Of a stretch of DNA of 64,000 bases, positions 11,630-22,978 are shown piece by piece. The stretch's first letter is position 1. Each line of letters begins with the position of its first letter. A program made the position numbers and the translations under genes. The stretch is from positions 992,001 through 1,056,000 of the forward strand of contig JAYKKR010000007.1 in NCBI GenBank assembly GCA_036971615.1, given 5' to 3'. Source of the DNA: Amyloporia xantha (taxonomy: Eukaryota > Basidiomycota > Agaricomycetes > Polyporales > Adustoporiaceae). Under the pieces are notes generated by a model. The model ran no database searches and was not told the origin of the DNA. It saw only the letters and a list, made by a program, of their open reading frames with translations.

Positions 11630-13950
11630 ATGAGTAATTCCGACGTGATGTCATCCAACCAACAGTCAGTTCCCGTGTCCCCTACACCTACAATACACGT
11701 AGGAGACTCGGAAAAGGAGGCAGCAAAGGCAGCACAAGCCCAACAAGACAGCGCAGCCAACACAAATTCTGCGGCCGCGTCTGAGGCGTCCAATACAGCC
11801 TCACAGGCCCATGAAGGCCCCGATGTAGAAATTATCGACTGGGATGGACCTGATGACCTCGAGAACCCGAAGAAGTGCGTACTTTTCCTGCGCCATCTCT
11901 CCCTTTTCTCTGACATCGCGTTCAGCTGGTCCTACAAGCGAAAATGGGGCGCTACCGCCATTGTGTCTGCTTTCACGTTCATCAGTCCTGTGTCGTCATC
12001 CATGATGGCGCCGGCAAGTGATCAAATGGCTGCCCAGTTCGGCATCACCAATAGCGCCGTCATTGCGCTGCTCACGTCTGTTTTTATATTGGCATATGGT
12101 CCGTAACCGCCCAAGCTGCTTTCGCTTTGAGGATTTGTTGACGACATGATGTTGTTTGATATTAGCGTTTGGCCCACTATTTCTTGGACCATTAAGTGAG
12201 ATTTATGGCCGGTCGCGAGTATTGCAGTTGGCAAACCTGTGGTACCTGGGTTGGTATACGATATTGTCCCAGCTGTGCGCCTACTTATACTAACGTACGT
12301 TTATCGGTTCACAGCGTGGAATTTAGGCTGTGGGTTTGCTCAAAACAAGGGTCAGCTTATTGCGTTTCGTTTCCTTGCGGGATTGGGTGGAAGCGCACCA
12401 TTATCCGTGAGTCTCTCCTATGACACCTTTTCCCATCGTCTCAAGTGTTGTATAGATCGGTGGTGGTGTTCTAGGAGATTGCTGGAGACCAGAGGAAAGA
12501 GGCCAAGCCATCGCTCTTTATTCCCTTGCACCTCTTCTTGGTCCGGTAATTGGACCTGCTTGCGGTGCATGGATTGCCGAAAAGTCTACATGGCGCTGGG
12601 TGGTAAGTCTTTGAACACGTTCGTCATTTCACGCAAATTGCATACATAACCTTGTGCCTCTAGTTTTGGTCTACCAGCATTGTGGATGGGTTCATTCAGT
12701 GTCTTGGTGTAATGTTCCTGCGAGAAAGTGCGTCAATTATTCGCCATTACTTCTGATGGATCTCACATAGCTGATGGATAACAAACAGCGTTTGCCCCGA
12801 TCCTGCTGGAGAGACGAGCAAAGCGACTCCGTAAGAGCCTGGATCCGGAGAAAGCTGGGTCAAGGGTCATACGTACCGTCTTCGACAGTTCTGATCGGCA
12901 GTAAGTCAAGAAACTTTCTCGTGGCTCAGCTGTTTTGCTGACGCATCTCGCTTCGAAGTTGGAGGCAAATCTTTTCCAAGGCGCTCATTCGCCCCTTCAA
13001 GCTTTTCTTCCGGGAACCTATCATTCAGTTGTTGGGCCTCTACATGGCCTTTATCTACGGCACCCTCTATCGTGCGTGTCTCTCAATCGATTTCGCGGTG
13101 CAATATGTAACATACGTGACCGTTGGTATTCTGACAGTGTTCTTGACCACTATTCCTGGAATATTTGAGAATACGTACGGGCAGGATGTCGGCATTGCGG
13201 GCTTGAACTACTTCGCACTGGGCATCGGTCTCACGGGAGCGTCACAATTTAACGCGCGAATGCTCGATAGAATCTACAAATACTTCACGAAGAAAAATGG
13301 CGGTGAGGGAAAGCCGGAATACAGGCTGCGTACGCCCAATTAACCCTTCTACCTTTTGGAGTCGACCGGCTGACCTTAATGTATTTTTCAAGCGTCGATG
13401 GTGCCTGGGACAATTCTTCTACCTGCAGGACTATTCATCACTGGCTGGACTGCCTCGGCGAAGACATTCTGGATAGGACCCGACATTGTAAGTGTCATCA
13501 ATGTTCTTCAAGAAGGGCAAGTCTTGACGCTCTCCACAGGGTATCGCTTTAGTAGGCGCAGGGACCATTCTGAACTTCCAGTGCATCCAGACCTATGTCA
13601 TCGATGCATTCACACTGCATGCTGCTTCAGGTGTGTACCTCGTAGTCTTCTGCTGACTGACTATGGGTAATAATACTATTCCACTAGCGCTTGCGGCTGT
13701 CACCTTCCTGCGGTCGATCGCAGGATTTGGCTTCCCGCTATTTGCGCCAGCGATGTACAACGCATTGGGATACGGGAAAGGTGACACGATCCTTGCCTGT
13801 GTTGCTATCGCGATAGGATGCCCAGCGTACGTGCTTTCACATTCCGTAGCCTGTCCGGTCGAACTGACTTTGGTCCTGCACAGACCGTATATCTTCTGGA
13901 CGTATGGCGAGCGGATACGAATGGCCAGCAAATACGCACGAAAAGGTTGA
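11630..13950 (+). CDS. MFS transporter, DHA1 drug:H+ antiporter type (Tpo1/Flu1-like)
   Basis: Thirteen exons (11630-11874, 11926-12098, 12166-12249, 12315-12406, 12456-12602, 12664-12727, 12789-12900, 12959-13071, 13138-13329, 13393-13487, 13540-13630, 13688-13826, 13884-13950) give 537 aa with unbroken phase. The first 85 residues are hydrophilic, Ala/Ser/Gln-rich and cytoplasmic. They are followed by the WDGPDDLENPKNW motif that opens fungal DHA1 proteins, then about 12 membrane helices. Family motifs seen are GPLSEIYGRSRVL between helices 2 and 3, RFLAGLGGSAPLSIGGG and LGPVIGPACGAWIAE. Such plasma-membrane antiporters export polyamines, azoles, mycotoxins and other xenobiotics using the proton gradient. 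The substrate cannot be read from the sequence. The gene stands alone, with no biosynthetic cluster beside it. Confidence 0.92.
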
Positions 13951-15089
13951 AGGACCTAGATGGACTCTTTTCTTTATGCATTTCACCGAGGACGTCTGCG
14001 CATATGATGATGATTTCACGCTTTAAACGACAGGCACTTCTTTCTTGGCTGCATTGAACGTCCAATAGAGATACCACCGCACGATCGGCTTAATGTTTTT
14101 TGTAGTAGCGCACGTAGTGTCCCGTACAATAAAATCCCATAGAGTTCTTGTGCGTGTGTGCCTCTCCGCCTTCGGGCTTCTTTGAGCTGGGGCAGAAGTA
14201 GTGCTGGTAGACTGTCCTGTCCGACTTCCAGTGTCCGGATGTAGACCTAGACCGATTCCAACTGGTATACGCATCTTCATCCTGTAACTCAGCGTGGAAC
14301 TTCATGTTAACATGCGATAGAACCGGCAGGCGCGCTCGTATGCTTGAAAGCCTCTCCAGATCTTTTTGCGTACGTTCGATCATCATTCCCCTGCCATATC
14401 CCTGGCGGCGCCTCCCATTTCAGCCTTCACAGACATCATATCGAGCTTTGATGTTTGTCCACCTTCTTCATGTAAACTGCTGCTTGCGTATCTGACGGTC
14501 GTCCTTGATGAAAGAGGCTCGAGGCAAAACGTGCGCACAGTAGGGGCGGGGGAGAGTCTATCGTGGCAGTGCGCGCTGCACGAGTACGGACCTCTGGGAG
14601 CTCGTACTATGGATGGTAGAAAGACACGTCTGGGGGCGACGTATCTAGCGATGCGATCAAAAGTGGTGCGTCCTGCTCGATGTCGCGTCGCGTATGGTGA
14701 GGATTTCTTGCGAGAGAGCTATCCTCGCGGTATCATGAACGAGGGTGCGTGTCTCAGTTCCATGATCCATCGCATGGAGATAAAGAGACTGCCAGCCACT
14801 TCTCCTCACCGGAACAGACTGGGGGCCCATACTAGATGGAATGTATAGCACGCGCTCCTCAATTTCATTCAAGTTGAGATTGTGCGTGCAGCGAACAATG
14901 CTCGAAGGCACGAGTGCCACATGTTTCCGATGATGGTGTAGTATTTGCTTCGTCACCAGTTCGCTGCATGAGTTGCAGAGGAAACAGGAGAGCGCTAGGG
15001 ATATTGGCTACTTTCATTGTCATCTAGACAGTCACAAGTGCTGTAGCATGTGCTACTATGGTTGAGACGTGCCAGGACCAACGGTAACT
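13951..15089. other. intergenic region with possible coding relics on the minus strand
   Basis: About 1.1 kb. Two minus-strand open stretches look slightly protein-like: 14090-14386, which ends in a Cys/His-bearing segment (HYFCPSS, GFYCTGHYVRYYKKH), and 14657-14956. I could not join them into one gene with consistent splice sites and recognise no domain. A decayed gene or transposon fragment is possible; chance open frames are equally possible. Confidence 0.35.
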
Positions 15090-15910
15090 TCATGCATTGA
15101 CTATCTCATACTTCTCAAAATGCTGCAGGAATCTAGCCCACTTCCCTCCATCCCATGTTTGTATTGCTGCCCACTCTTCTCCGTCCGCTCCCAGTACACG
15201 CTTCACCCACACCAGGGAGCTGGCGATGACGAGATCTGCATGGCATATGGCATTACCCATGAAAAACGGCTTCTCCTTTCCATCCGCCGTCATCCATTCG
15301 CTTAGTTTCTCGAATCCAGCCTGCACCTCTCTCCACTGCCCCTCGCGGATCGGCCCCGCAGGAGAAAACTCTTCCAGCTTCTTTCCAAATATCGGCTCTC
15401 TCGCCCTCCTGAAGTGTGCCTGGCTTGGCAGATGCAGGATCGCTGCCGACGGTGGCAACAGAATTATCGCCAATTTGATTTGGACAGTCAGCCAGAATGC
15501 TTCCTGAAACGCGGCATGGAATGCATCGGTTTCTGCAGGAATGAGCGTCGGGGTGTCGGGATAAGTCTTGTCTAGATATCTTGCGATCATGGCAGATTCC
15601 GAGACCGCTGTCTTAGTGGACGGGTCATAGATTGCTGGGAGGGTGTAGCCCTCAGTGCCGTCTGTATTGATGACAGTGGGAGCAGCGCCGATCTCCCTAC
15701 AGACTTGTGCAATGTCGGGATATTCTACCCATGTTGTTCGGTAGGAAAGCCCCTTATAATTCAGGGCAAACCTAATGCAGAAATGCACTGTTAGAACGGC
15801 CAGCATTGATCGGATTCATCTCACCTTGTCTTCCAAGTGTTCGGCGACCAGGCTTTGCCCTGGACATTGCCGGGGATGTCATAAAAGACGATGACTTGTG
15901 AGGAAGACAT
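15090..15910 (-). CDS. glutathione S-transferase
   Basis: Two exons (15825-15910 and 15090-15771, 53-nt intron) give 255 aa. The start at 15910 begins MSSSQVIVFYDIPG. The N-terminal thioredoxin fold reads through WSPNTWKTRFALNYKGLSY, then the cis-proline region (TLPAIYDPSTKTAVSESAMIARYLD) that binds the gamma-glutamyl part of glutathione. The all-alpha C-terminal domain follows, with the FMGNAICHADLVIASSL motif (N-capping box and Asp) near residue 205. It resembles basidiomycete GSTs of the GstE/Ure2p-like group, cytosolic enzymes that conjugate glutathione to electrophiles or act in lignin-fragment breakdown. The substrate is not evident. The gene is transcribed away from the short-chain dehydrogenase gene, with about 790 bp between starts. 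Confidence 0.92.
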
Positions 15911-15981
15911 CCGCGCTGCTTGTTTGAGATTCCTGGGATGGTCTTCGCTAAGATGCACTGGACGTATTTTATAATCCTCAT

Positions 15982-16040
15982 CTTACAGCGCTAGCGCTTT
16001 TCATAATGATGCGGAATCGCAATATGAAAAGCGCTGTAAG
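15982..16040. repeat. short inverted repeat between the GST and SDR genes
   Basis: The right arm (16023-16040) is the exact reverse complement of the left arm (15982-16005), except that the left arm contains six extra bases (TAGCGC, itself part of a GCGCTAGCGC palindrome). The spacer is 17 bp. It lies 72 bp upstream of the GST start codon, so it may be a protein-binding operator or a transcribed hairpin. Confidence 0.7.
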
Positions 16041-16652
16041 CAGTCACCTGCTGGGATAATTTCACCCAGCTACTGAGCCATCGGTACGGAGTCCAAAATG
16101 GTTGTCTAGTGCGTCAGTGATGAGCGCTGCCGGGCTATTCATTTGCAACACATGCTAGTGGTATACAAGGAAAGCTGGCTGCAGGGGTTGTTCGTGCCGC
16201 GGCTTTACTACGTATGAAGCACATACTGATCGATGGTCACTTGGATTCGAGAAGCTCTATCAGGTGCGAGGTCTATTCATATTGCCTGTCATACCGATAC
16301 CCAATGCGTACTCACATCTTCACAGGGCACGGCGCCGTAGCTTCCGGTAACTCGCATCCCAATGAACCGCACTCCGTTTGAGCTGCATGGTCAAGCTCTG
16401 GGCGCGTTATGACTCTATTCTGGGTACTACAACTGCTGTGCAGCGCGTATATGGTCCAACATAGTTACTGAAATGCCCCTCACGAGCGGTGAATTTTAAT
16501 TTGGTATCATGGTGTATAATAATAGCTTCATTCAAATCAGCGGCGCTCGCTGCATTCTACTGTCAAGGTGGGTTTAGGGAATGCGTTCCTTACAGGAGAA
16601 TTACCTCTCACAATCATTTCAGATGGTCAATATTAGGCCTCGTTCCACTCCA

Positions 16653-16660
16653 TTTATATA
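16653..16660 (+). promoter_or_regulatory. TATA box of the SDR gene
   Basis: TTTATATA lies 42 bp before the ATG at 16702, inside an open frame that extends farther upstream. It favours 16702 as the translation start and predicts a very short leader. Confidence 0.45.
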
Positions 16661-16701
16661 TGTACAAGAGCGTGAACGGTCAATACCGCAGAACGAACAC
16701 T

Positions 16702-17993
16702 ATGGCCCAGCCTGAACCTACCACCCGTGTTGCAATCGTCACTGGTGCCGCTCAAGGCATCGGCCTGAGTATTGCGCTCCGTCTGGCAGCCGGCGGTCTC
16801 GACGTCGCGGTGAACGACATAGCGTCAAAGAATGGAGAGTTGCAAGATGCCGTCACTCAAATCCAGGCCAAAGGGAGGCGATCCATCGCCGTGCCCGCAG
16901 ATGTATCGCGAGAAGAGGATGTACGAGACATGATTACTCGTGTTGTAGAACAACTCGGCGGGTTGGACGTGGTATGGTACCCTCGACATTTGGACCTGCT
17001 ATCAGGGCGGAGTGATTCATGCTCGGTCTATAGATGGTGGCAAACGCAGGTATCTTATTGATGAAACCGCTAACGGAAAGTATGTGCATTCTCGTTTGAT
17101 TGGCAGAGCAAATCCCTTGATGCTGTTTGCAGTGTCTGTGCAAGAGTTCGATCATATCATGTCAATCAACGTGAAGGGTGTAATGCTGTGCTACAAGTAC
17201 GCAGCAATTCAAATGATCGAACAAGGACGGGGCGGAAGGATATTAGGTGACCAATCACTATTGAGCCTGCCATCGTATGGACATCTGATCCATCTTTAGG
17301 TGCCTCATCGATCGCAGGCAAGAGTGGTGGGCATTGTCCAGTTATTTCTGAACACAACCGACCTGATAACCTGTCTCTTCAAGGTACCCATTTGGCGTCG
17401 GCGTACGCTGCGACCAAGTTCGCGGTGCGAGGACTGACACAGAGTGCAGGTGACACAATTTATTTTACAATCAGGGGGTAGAAGATATTCATTACTCACT
17501 AAGATTTGTGTATTTTACTTTGGTTTAGCCTTAGAATTGAGGCAGCACAAAATTACAGTCAACGCATACGCGCCAGGGTCTATAAATACACCCATGAGTG
17601 AGTGAGAGCACCTTTGTGAGGAATACAGCATTACTTATTAAGCTGGGCAATGGAACATAAAAGTGCAAACTATGACTGAAATCCTGGATCCAGCACGGCT
17701 GCGGGAGGTCAGTGGATCTACAAGATCGGTAGAGATACTTCTGGCACGCTTATGTACTAAATATTTTGTTTTTCTCTGCGGCATCTAGACTCTCAACCTT
17801 CCAGCAGACTTACCGACCGGGGAACCTGAAGTTATTGCTAGTCTGGTTTCCTACTTGGCCAAACCAGAGGCTTATTTCATCACTGGTGAGGGCTTTTGCG
17901 GCTGTGGACATCTGCCATTACGCAAGCTCACGCAGGCCATTTCGAATTGCAGGTCAGACGATCCTGGTCAATGGTGGAATATTGTTTGATTGA
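16702..17993 (+). CDS. classical short-chain dehydrogenase/reductase (diacetyl/acetoin-reductase-like)
   Basis: Nine exons (16702-16971, 17034-17079, 17133-17246, 17300-17326, 17384-17449, 17529-17597, 17664-17707, 17789-17885, 17953-17993) give 257 aa. Classical SDR landmarks are all present: cofactor loop TGAAQGIG (14-21), NAG after strand 4, catalytic Ser in GASSIAG (146/147) and YAATK (Tyr160, Lys164), then APGSINTPM and the C-terminal ITGQTILVNGG. Asp at the end of strand 2 (VNDIAS) suggests NAD(H) preference. The closest general resemblance is to bacterial and fungal (S)-acetoin/diacetyl reductases, but substrate assignment within SDRs is unreliable. Exons of 27 and 44-46 nt are unusually small, which easily breaks automatic gene models. 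Confidence 0.9.
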
Positions 17994-18723
17994 ACTGCAC
18001 CTGCCAGATATTGGATTTCGTCTTATTTTTGCCTACTTGCTAAAGAGCGGCCGAAGTTCGTTGAATTAGGCCGATGCTTTTGAGACAATTTGATACCATA
18101 CTGGTGGCCCGGGTCTCACGCGCAGGACGGATGACTTCAGACAGAGCAGAAAGTACTGGGTTTAGTCCTTCGCTGCAGTAGATCATTTGAATGTTCGACG
18201 AACTTGAATTTCCATCATGATCACGATCGCGTCGCGATCGTAGCGGCGGCGATTGTGTCATTTTGGGCAAGAATGAATGTTCGGACTCTGCTCCGCCATC
18301 AAACACAGTACGAACTAATTACACAAATATCCTGAGCACCAGACACACTACGGAAAATGTTCCTATCTTTCAAGCCAACCAGCAAGCCCCATTTACAATG
18401 TCACGCCTCCGAATATTTTGACTGGAAATTTGACCTGCCTCATGAATGTTTGTATGCCTTTTCGGCCCCAGTTTCAATGATGCGATGCCGTCGTAGGTTC
18501 GGAGTAAGCCGCCTTCCCCACATACTCCGCACTCCGAAGGTTTACCAAGCTATTCGGTGCGTCGTATGTCTATCTAGGCGTGTAATTTTGAGTGAATACG
18601 CCATCGAAGATATGCGTGTAACAAATACTTCGGGATATCGCGCGACATGTACAAGAGCCTGAATTCAGGAAGGACAATTCGACGTCGAGTCTGGAGCTTA
18701 GGCAGACCAACACCGGTACCCCT
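17994..18723. other. intergenic region, convergent 3' flanks
   Basis: About 730 bp between the SDR gene and the Dpb3-like gene, which point toward each other. No gene, RNA or repeat is recognisable. Confidence 0.5.
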
Positions 18724-19554
18724 TTATGAATCGAAGGACATCGTCCCATCTTCATTCATTACGATATGCGATGCGCTCTCATCCGCCGCATCTTCAGTCT
18801 CCTGTGTATCCTGCTCTTTCGCCACAAACTTATCAAGGGGTCCCTGGGCCTTGTGTTTATTCTTCGTCTTTTGTTGTTGCGCCTTCTGCTTGCGATCGAC
18901 TGGCAGCTCCGCCGTCGCGCCAATCCACTGGTACAGTTCTAAGGATGTGAACAATTATAAATTATCCTTGTTTGACGGTTTAATCGACCCACCGTCCAGA
19001 AAAATGTATTCGCTTGCTCGCCGTGAGAGCAATGCTTGACGTGACACCGATTTGAACGCCACACGCGGAAAACAGGCGAGCACCACTCACCAGCATCTCG
19101 ATATTGCGCTGTCGTCCGCTTCTCTTTTCTTGCTATACGCTCAGTAGCTCCAGCCATCCGCCTTATAAATTCCTCCGCGCATATTGTCAACGTGAACAAA
19201 GCCTCCTTCTGCACTGGCGGCAGTTCCTTGTGTCAAGACATCATGTGAGTCAAGAAATACAAGTGCATCCATAGAAACAGTGCGACATACTCTATCTGCT
19301 TTCAGAATATGTCGTACCTTCGACAAGGGCAGATGGGTCTTGCCTGGCCCCCTCGCCGAATCGAATAGAACCTTCTCCTTCTTGAACTTTGCCTTTCCTT
19401 TGGTTTCTGCTTCAGTAACAGTATTCATAGTTGCAGCTCTCTCTTCTTCGAGCGCGTCATCTGGTATATCCATCGGTTCTGACTGTGGGTCGTCCTGGCC
19501 CCCTAGAAGGTCGTGATGAGGCTGGTCGGTCGCTAGCTCATCGTTATCAGACAT
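18724..19554 (-). CDS. histone-fold protein, DNA polymerase epsilon subunit Dpb3/POLE4-like (or CHRAC-type)
   Basis: Four exons (19291-19554, 19091-19226, 18993-19034, 18724-18938) give 218 aa. Residues about 75-150 form a CBF/NF-Y-type histone fold: LPLSKVRHILKADR, then EALFTLTICAEEFIRRMAGA and RRASEYIFLDELYQWIG. The N-terminus is acidic and the C-terminus is Lys/Gln- then Asp/Glu-rich, as in many Dpb3/CHRAC subunits. These proteins pair with a second histone-fold subunit and bind DNA in the polymerase epsilon holoenzyme or in chromatin remodellers; which of the two cannot be decided here. Start choice is uncertain: in-frame ATGs also exist at 19605 and 19593. A TATATA motif overlaps those upstream codons, so I prefer 19554. 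Confidence 0.85.
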
Positions 19555-19922
19555 AGCTGAGTCCTTCATAACGGCGTCGTTTCGGATATCGGTCATATAT
19601 ACCACCCGATTGTCGTGTTCAAGCTAGAAAGAACTAGATGAAGGCAGTTTTAAAAGGCGATGGATGTCCAGAACGCGACGCGCGACATGTCACCCTCTTA
19701 GCATAAATTGCGTTACGGGACGCGGCAGTCACAAGGGCTTATGTCACACCCCCTCCCTTCAAGAATCGTCAGTGTATATCATTGTCTTTTGGTTCTTGTC
19801 TGGCCGTCTAATAAAATTGAACCTGCAAATTCGACACACAGGCTGTGATTTATTCAACTACATTGCACCTTTTGTCTGTCTAAGCGGACTTCATGTCTAA
19901 TGAATACATCGTCAACATACTC

Positions 19923-20657
19923 CTACAATCGTGCCCGAATCTTCTCGACCAGCTGCTTCGCCTCGTCATCGTCCAGCTCATGTCTCGACTCGAACTCTTT
20001 CTTGTACATTTCCTTCTCCGTTAGCGGTACATTAACATGGTCGACCTTGTCTGGCACCACATTGGATGGCAAGACCGAGGATGATGCCGCAGTCGGCGCG
20101 GGAATAATATGGTAGTGGACCTGTAAGGAAGGAAACACCACAGCATTGCGCATGAGTGTCTCGCTGCATGGAGAATATGTGGCCTACATGGGGCACCGCC
20201 TGCGCGTACTCTTGATTGCAGACCACATTCAGCCCTGTGTTCTGCATCGCTAGCCACCATGTTCCGTAAATTCCCCATTTTTCCGTCGACGTGAAGACTG
20301 TCTCACCCTCCGTCAACGCATGAGCAACCTTGGTAACTGCTGCCCCCACTGCCGCAGCAAACTCCGGGGGCAGCTCCGATACCCGTGAGTAGTGAGTCTT
20401 CGGCACTACCAACGTATGGCCTGGTCGGAGAGGAAGGATGTCTGCGTGTGCGCCGACCAGCCCTGGTGCTTCATATACATTCCTTCGCGACGTTCGGTCA
20501 AGTACGCACCTAGAAATGCGACCACTTTCTCGTTTTCATAGACCCGGAAGGCGGCGGCCTCTCCTTGTATGATGCGACAGAACGGGCAGTCCGGGTGGGT
20601 CTTCCATGACGAAGGAAGAGAGAGGCCTTCGTGCGCTTTGATCATGAAGGATGTCAT
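19923..20657 (-). CDS. HIT (histidine triad) family nucleotide hydrolase
   Basis: Four exons (20510-20657, 20299-20441, 20188-20241, 19923-20120) give 180 aa. HIT landmarks: CPFCRIIQGEA near residue 25, LPLRPGHTLVVPKTHYSRV, LNVVCNQEYAQAVPHVHYHIIP, with the triad His115-Val-His117-Tyr-His119. Such enzymes hydrolyse phosphoramidates or dinucleoside polyphosphates such as AMP-lysine or Ap4A. The intron at 20242-20298 is 57 nt, a multiple of three and free of stops, so retention would give a 199-aa protein with an insert just before the catalytic strand; family alignment favours removal. The gene is divergent from the methyltransferase gene, with starts 162 bp apart and probably a shared promoter. 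Confidence 0.9.
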
Positions 20658-20819
20658 ATTCTCAGTTCTCCAGAGACGTCCAATGTATGCGGTTCACAGG
20701 CGAAGTTCTTGTGTAGGACAAAACGTAACCTCTAATCATAATCCGTCACGAACTAGTTTGGGGACGACGCGCAAGAAGCGCTCCGCGTCGGTTGAAAGTT
20801 GCTTCAATACCACATCGTC

Positions 20820-22833
20820 ATGTCCCGAGGCAAGCGGGAGACCGCTTCAGGCAACCTGAAAGGTTCCATGAGAGATAATTACTCTGAGCATGGGGTGGAA
20901 GAGGTAAGGGCCTGTTCGGCCACGAAGCGTGAGCTTAGCTTAGACGAAGCGCTCGCACAAAAGCTTAGATACGGACATCGCCGAGATGTGACCGGCTGTG
21001 ACCCTTTATGATGGCACACGTAGTATCAGCAAAACGAGCTTATTTTATGATTATTCCTTTTGGTCTTGTTGTGTCTTATTCTACCAAAAGAGGAAACCAA
21101 GGCATCAAAATATGATGCACAAGCGGTAAGCCCGAGGCTCTCGGAGCAAATTCCATCGGTTTACATCACGTGAGGTCCGTCCAGCCACTGAGCCGGGTGG
21201 CTGGTGTGGCTGACTGTGGCTCCGGCAGGTCTGCCGGGAGGTTGCCGTCGGCCGGAGAGGTCTCTTCGATAGTGTGCGAAACACCTATTATTATTTTTTG
21301 GGTGTAATTCCCTTACACAAGATGTCAAGGCCATATGAGGAGGACCATATAGATGATAAAATTGCTGGATTTTACTGATATATGGTGTTGGCCACTTAGA
21401 CACTGCTACTTTTAGACAGCAGCCAAATGATCTGGAGGTCGTAACCTAACCCTAGAACAGGGGTTATAGCTGCAAAGTCAGGTGAGCGCAAGTGAGCGTG
21501 ACAGCCAGCACGTCTCGGCGATGTCCGTATCTAAGCTTTTGCGCGGGCGCTTCGTCTAAGCTAAGCTCACGCTTCGTGGCCGAACAGGCCCTAAGTTTTA
21601 ACGTATGATTTGGTTATGATTGACCCGAAAGTTCACATTGCTTAGTATTATCGACGAGTTGGTGCTACATATCGCAATCCTCACTTTCCTGGGGTCCGTA
21701 GCTGCTTATTCCTATGGCTAAATCGGTACGCGAATGATCCTATAGGATCTACTCTCCATAACGAAAACAGCCGCCTTGAATTTTAGATGGTGGGCCTCTG
21801 AACGAGGACATGGACCTCCCGGATGATTTTGTAGTGTTCGACATGGCCTGCGGTCAGTTATTTTCTGGGTATCTCCTACACTCCAGGGATCTAATGGATT
21901 ATACGTAGGAAGGTAGGTGATGCAGTCTTCTACCATGTTTCCATATCATCAGGCCTAATATCGGCCATGCAGCGGCGAAGTCACATTGTCTATAATGGAA
22001 TGGTGGAATCTCGGCAGAATGGCGTACGAGGAATGTCACTCGCCAGCACCACCTAAAGCAGAAGACGGACAACGTAAAATAGTCGCTCCACGTCGAGAAA
22101 CAGTCCGATCATGCCGTCCACCCCCTATAGGCCCCGAACATGCAAGACCGACCATGTTGGCGGCAGATCCTGTGAGAACATGCCGTACACTTAAACATGC
22201 TCTCCCGGAGGGCTAAACACCGCCCCCTATGGCACAGTATACAGCAGAAGCGTATCATATTCGAACAAAGCTAACCTGCGCCTCGCTCTCCTTCCGAGAC
22301 ATTGCTGAAGGCGCCTTACCCGACGTGGCCTGCCAAAAGTTGTGCAGTAGTGAGTTGGACGGGGATCAAGACATAGACGCGTCCGAGCCTTCAATACAAA
22401 CGAAGCATAACCACCCAGCAATTGAGATGGTGATATGCTCCTTCGCATTGCATCTGATCGAATCATCGTCTGAGCTGTTCGCGCTACTCTGGATGCTCAG
22501 GTGAGTCTTTTTCGTTCGGTCGTTCATGAACTTTCCCTCAGTGTATGTTGAAGCACCAAGTGTCGATGGCTGGTCGTCTTGGCTCCTCACAAAAAGCCAG
22601 ATGTACGTATACATGAAGCGTGAACCGTGCACCTCATTCACCTTTATTTTAGATAAAAGACGGCTGGGGTTGGTGCAAATGGAACGTTGAGACCTGGACT
22701 GAATCTATCATGTCCGACACCCAGGGCGAGATCTTGCAGGAAAGGTGAGAGGTTTAATACTACTATTGTTCTGGATGCACACTCACGCGGTATTAGAGTG
22801 CATTGTCGTATCTATCGTAGTTTGAACGTATGA
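20820..22833 (+). CDS. SAM-dependent methyltransferase-like protein, intron 1 enlarged by a MITE
   Basis: Exons I can join: 20820-20903, 21646-21725, 21787-21856, 21973-22171, 22238-22500, 22554-22602, 22653-22744 and 22797-22833. The protein reads EHGVEEYYRRVGATYRNPHF, then FVVFDMACGHGEVTL (class I SAM-binding motif I), TAEAYHIRTKLTCASLSFRD, IEMVICSFALHLI (motif IV region) and ends HCRIYRSLNV. This pattern is a conserved agaricomycete methyltransferase of unknown substrate. Two weak points exist. Exon 3 appears to need a one-base frame change near 21806-21815 to connect RWWASERG with LPDDFVVFD. The donor after motif I (GTTATT) is poor. Intron 1 is 742 bp because it holds a MITE; without it and the duplicated TAA it would be 55 bp. 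It shares its upstream region with the HIT gene. Confidence 0.75.
20908..21591. mobile_element. PIF/Harbinger (Tourist-like) non-autonomous MITE, 684 bp
   Basis: The ends begin GGGCCTGTTCGG on both strands. The terminal inverted repeats are about 83 bp and I count three mismatches (left 20908-20990, right 21509-21591). The element is flanked by TAA on both sides (20905-20907 and 21592-21594), the 3-bp TWA target duplication typical of Harbinger elements. No transposase frame exists inside; the interior is GC-rich near 21165-21265. It lies in intron 1 of the methyltransferase gene, with the left TAA being part of that intron's GTAAGG donor. Confidence 0.88.
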
Positions 22834-22978
22834 TGTCAGTGTAACTTCGGTTGCAGCTTCCTCCTGATAAAATGAACAATTCGCTCTGGCATGTTCACAC
22901 CAGAGGTAACATGGCAAACGTGAGTGGTCAGTTGGCCATATGTGTCTGAGAAACTATATTGTACCTGCAAGCCATGAA

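Noticed and set aside
16489..16701. upstream in-frame extension of the SDR gene
   Set aside because: It contains the TATA-like motif and has no SDR similarity; SDRs start shortly before the first strand.
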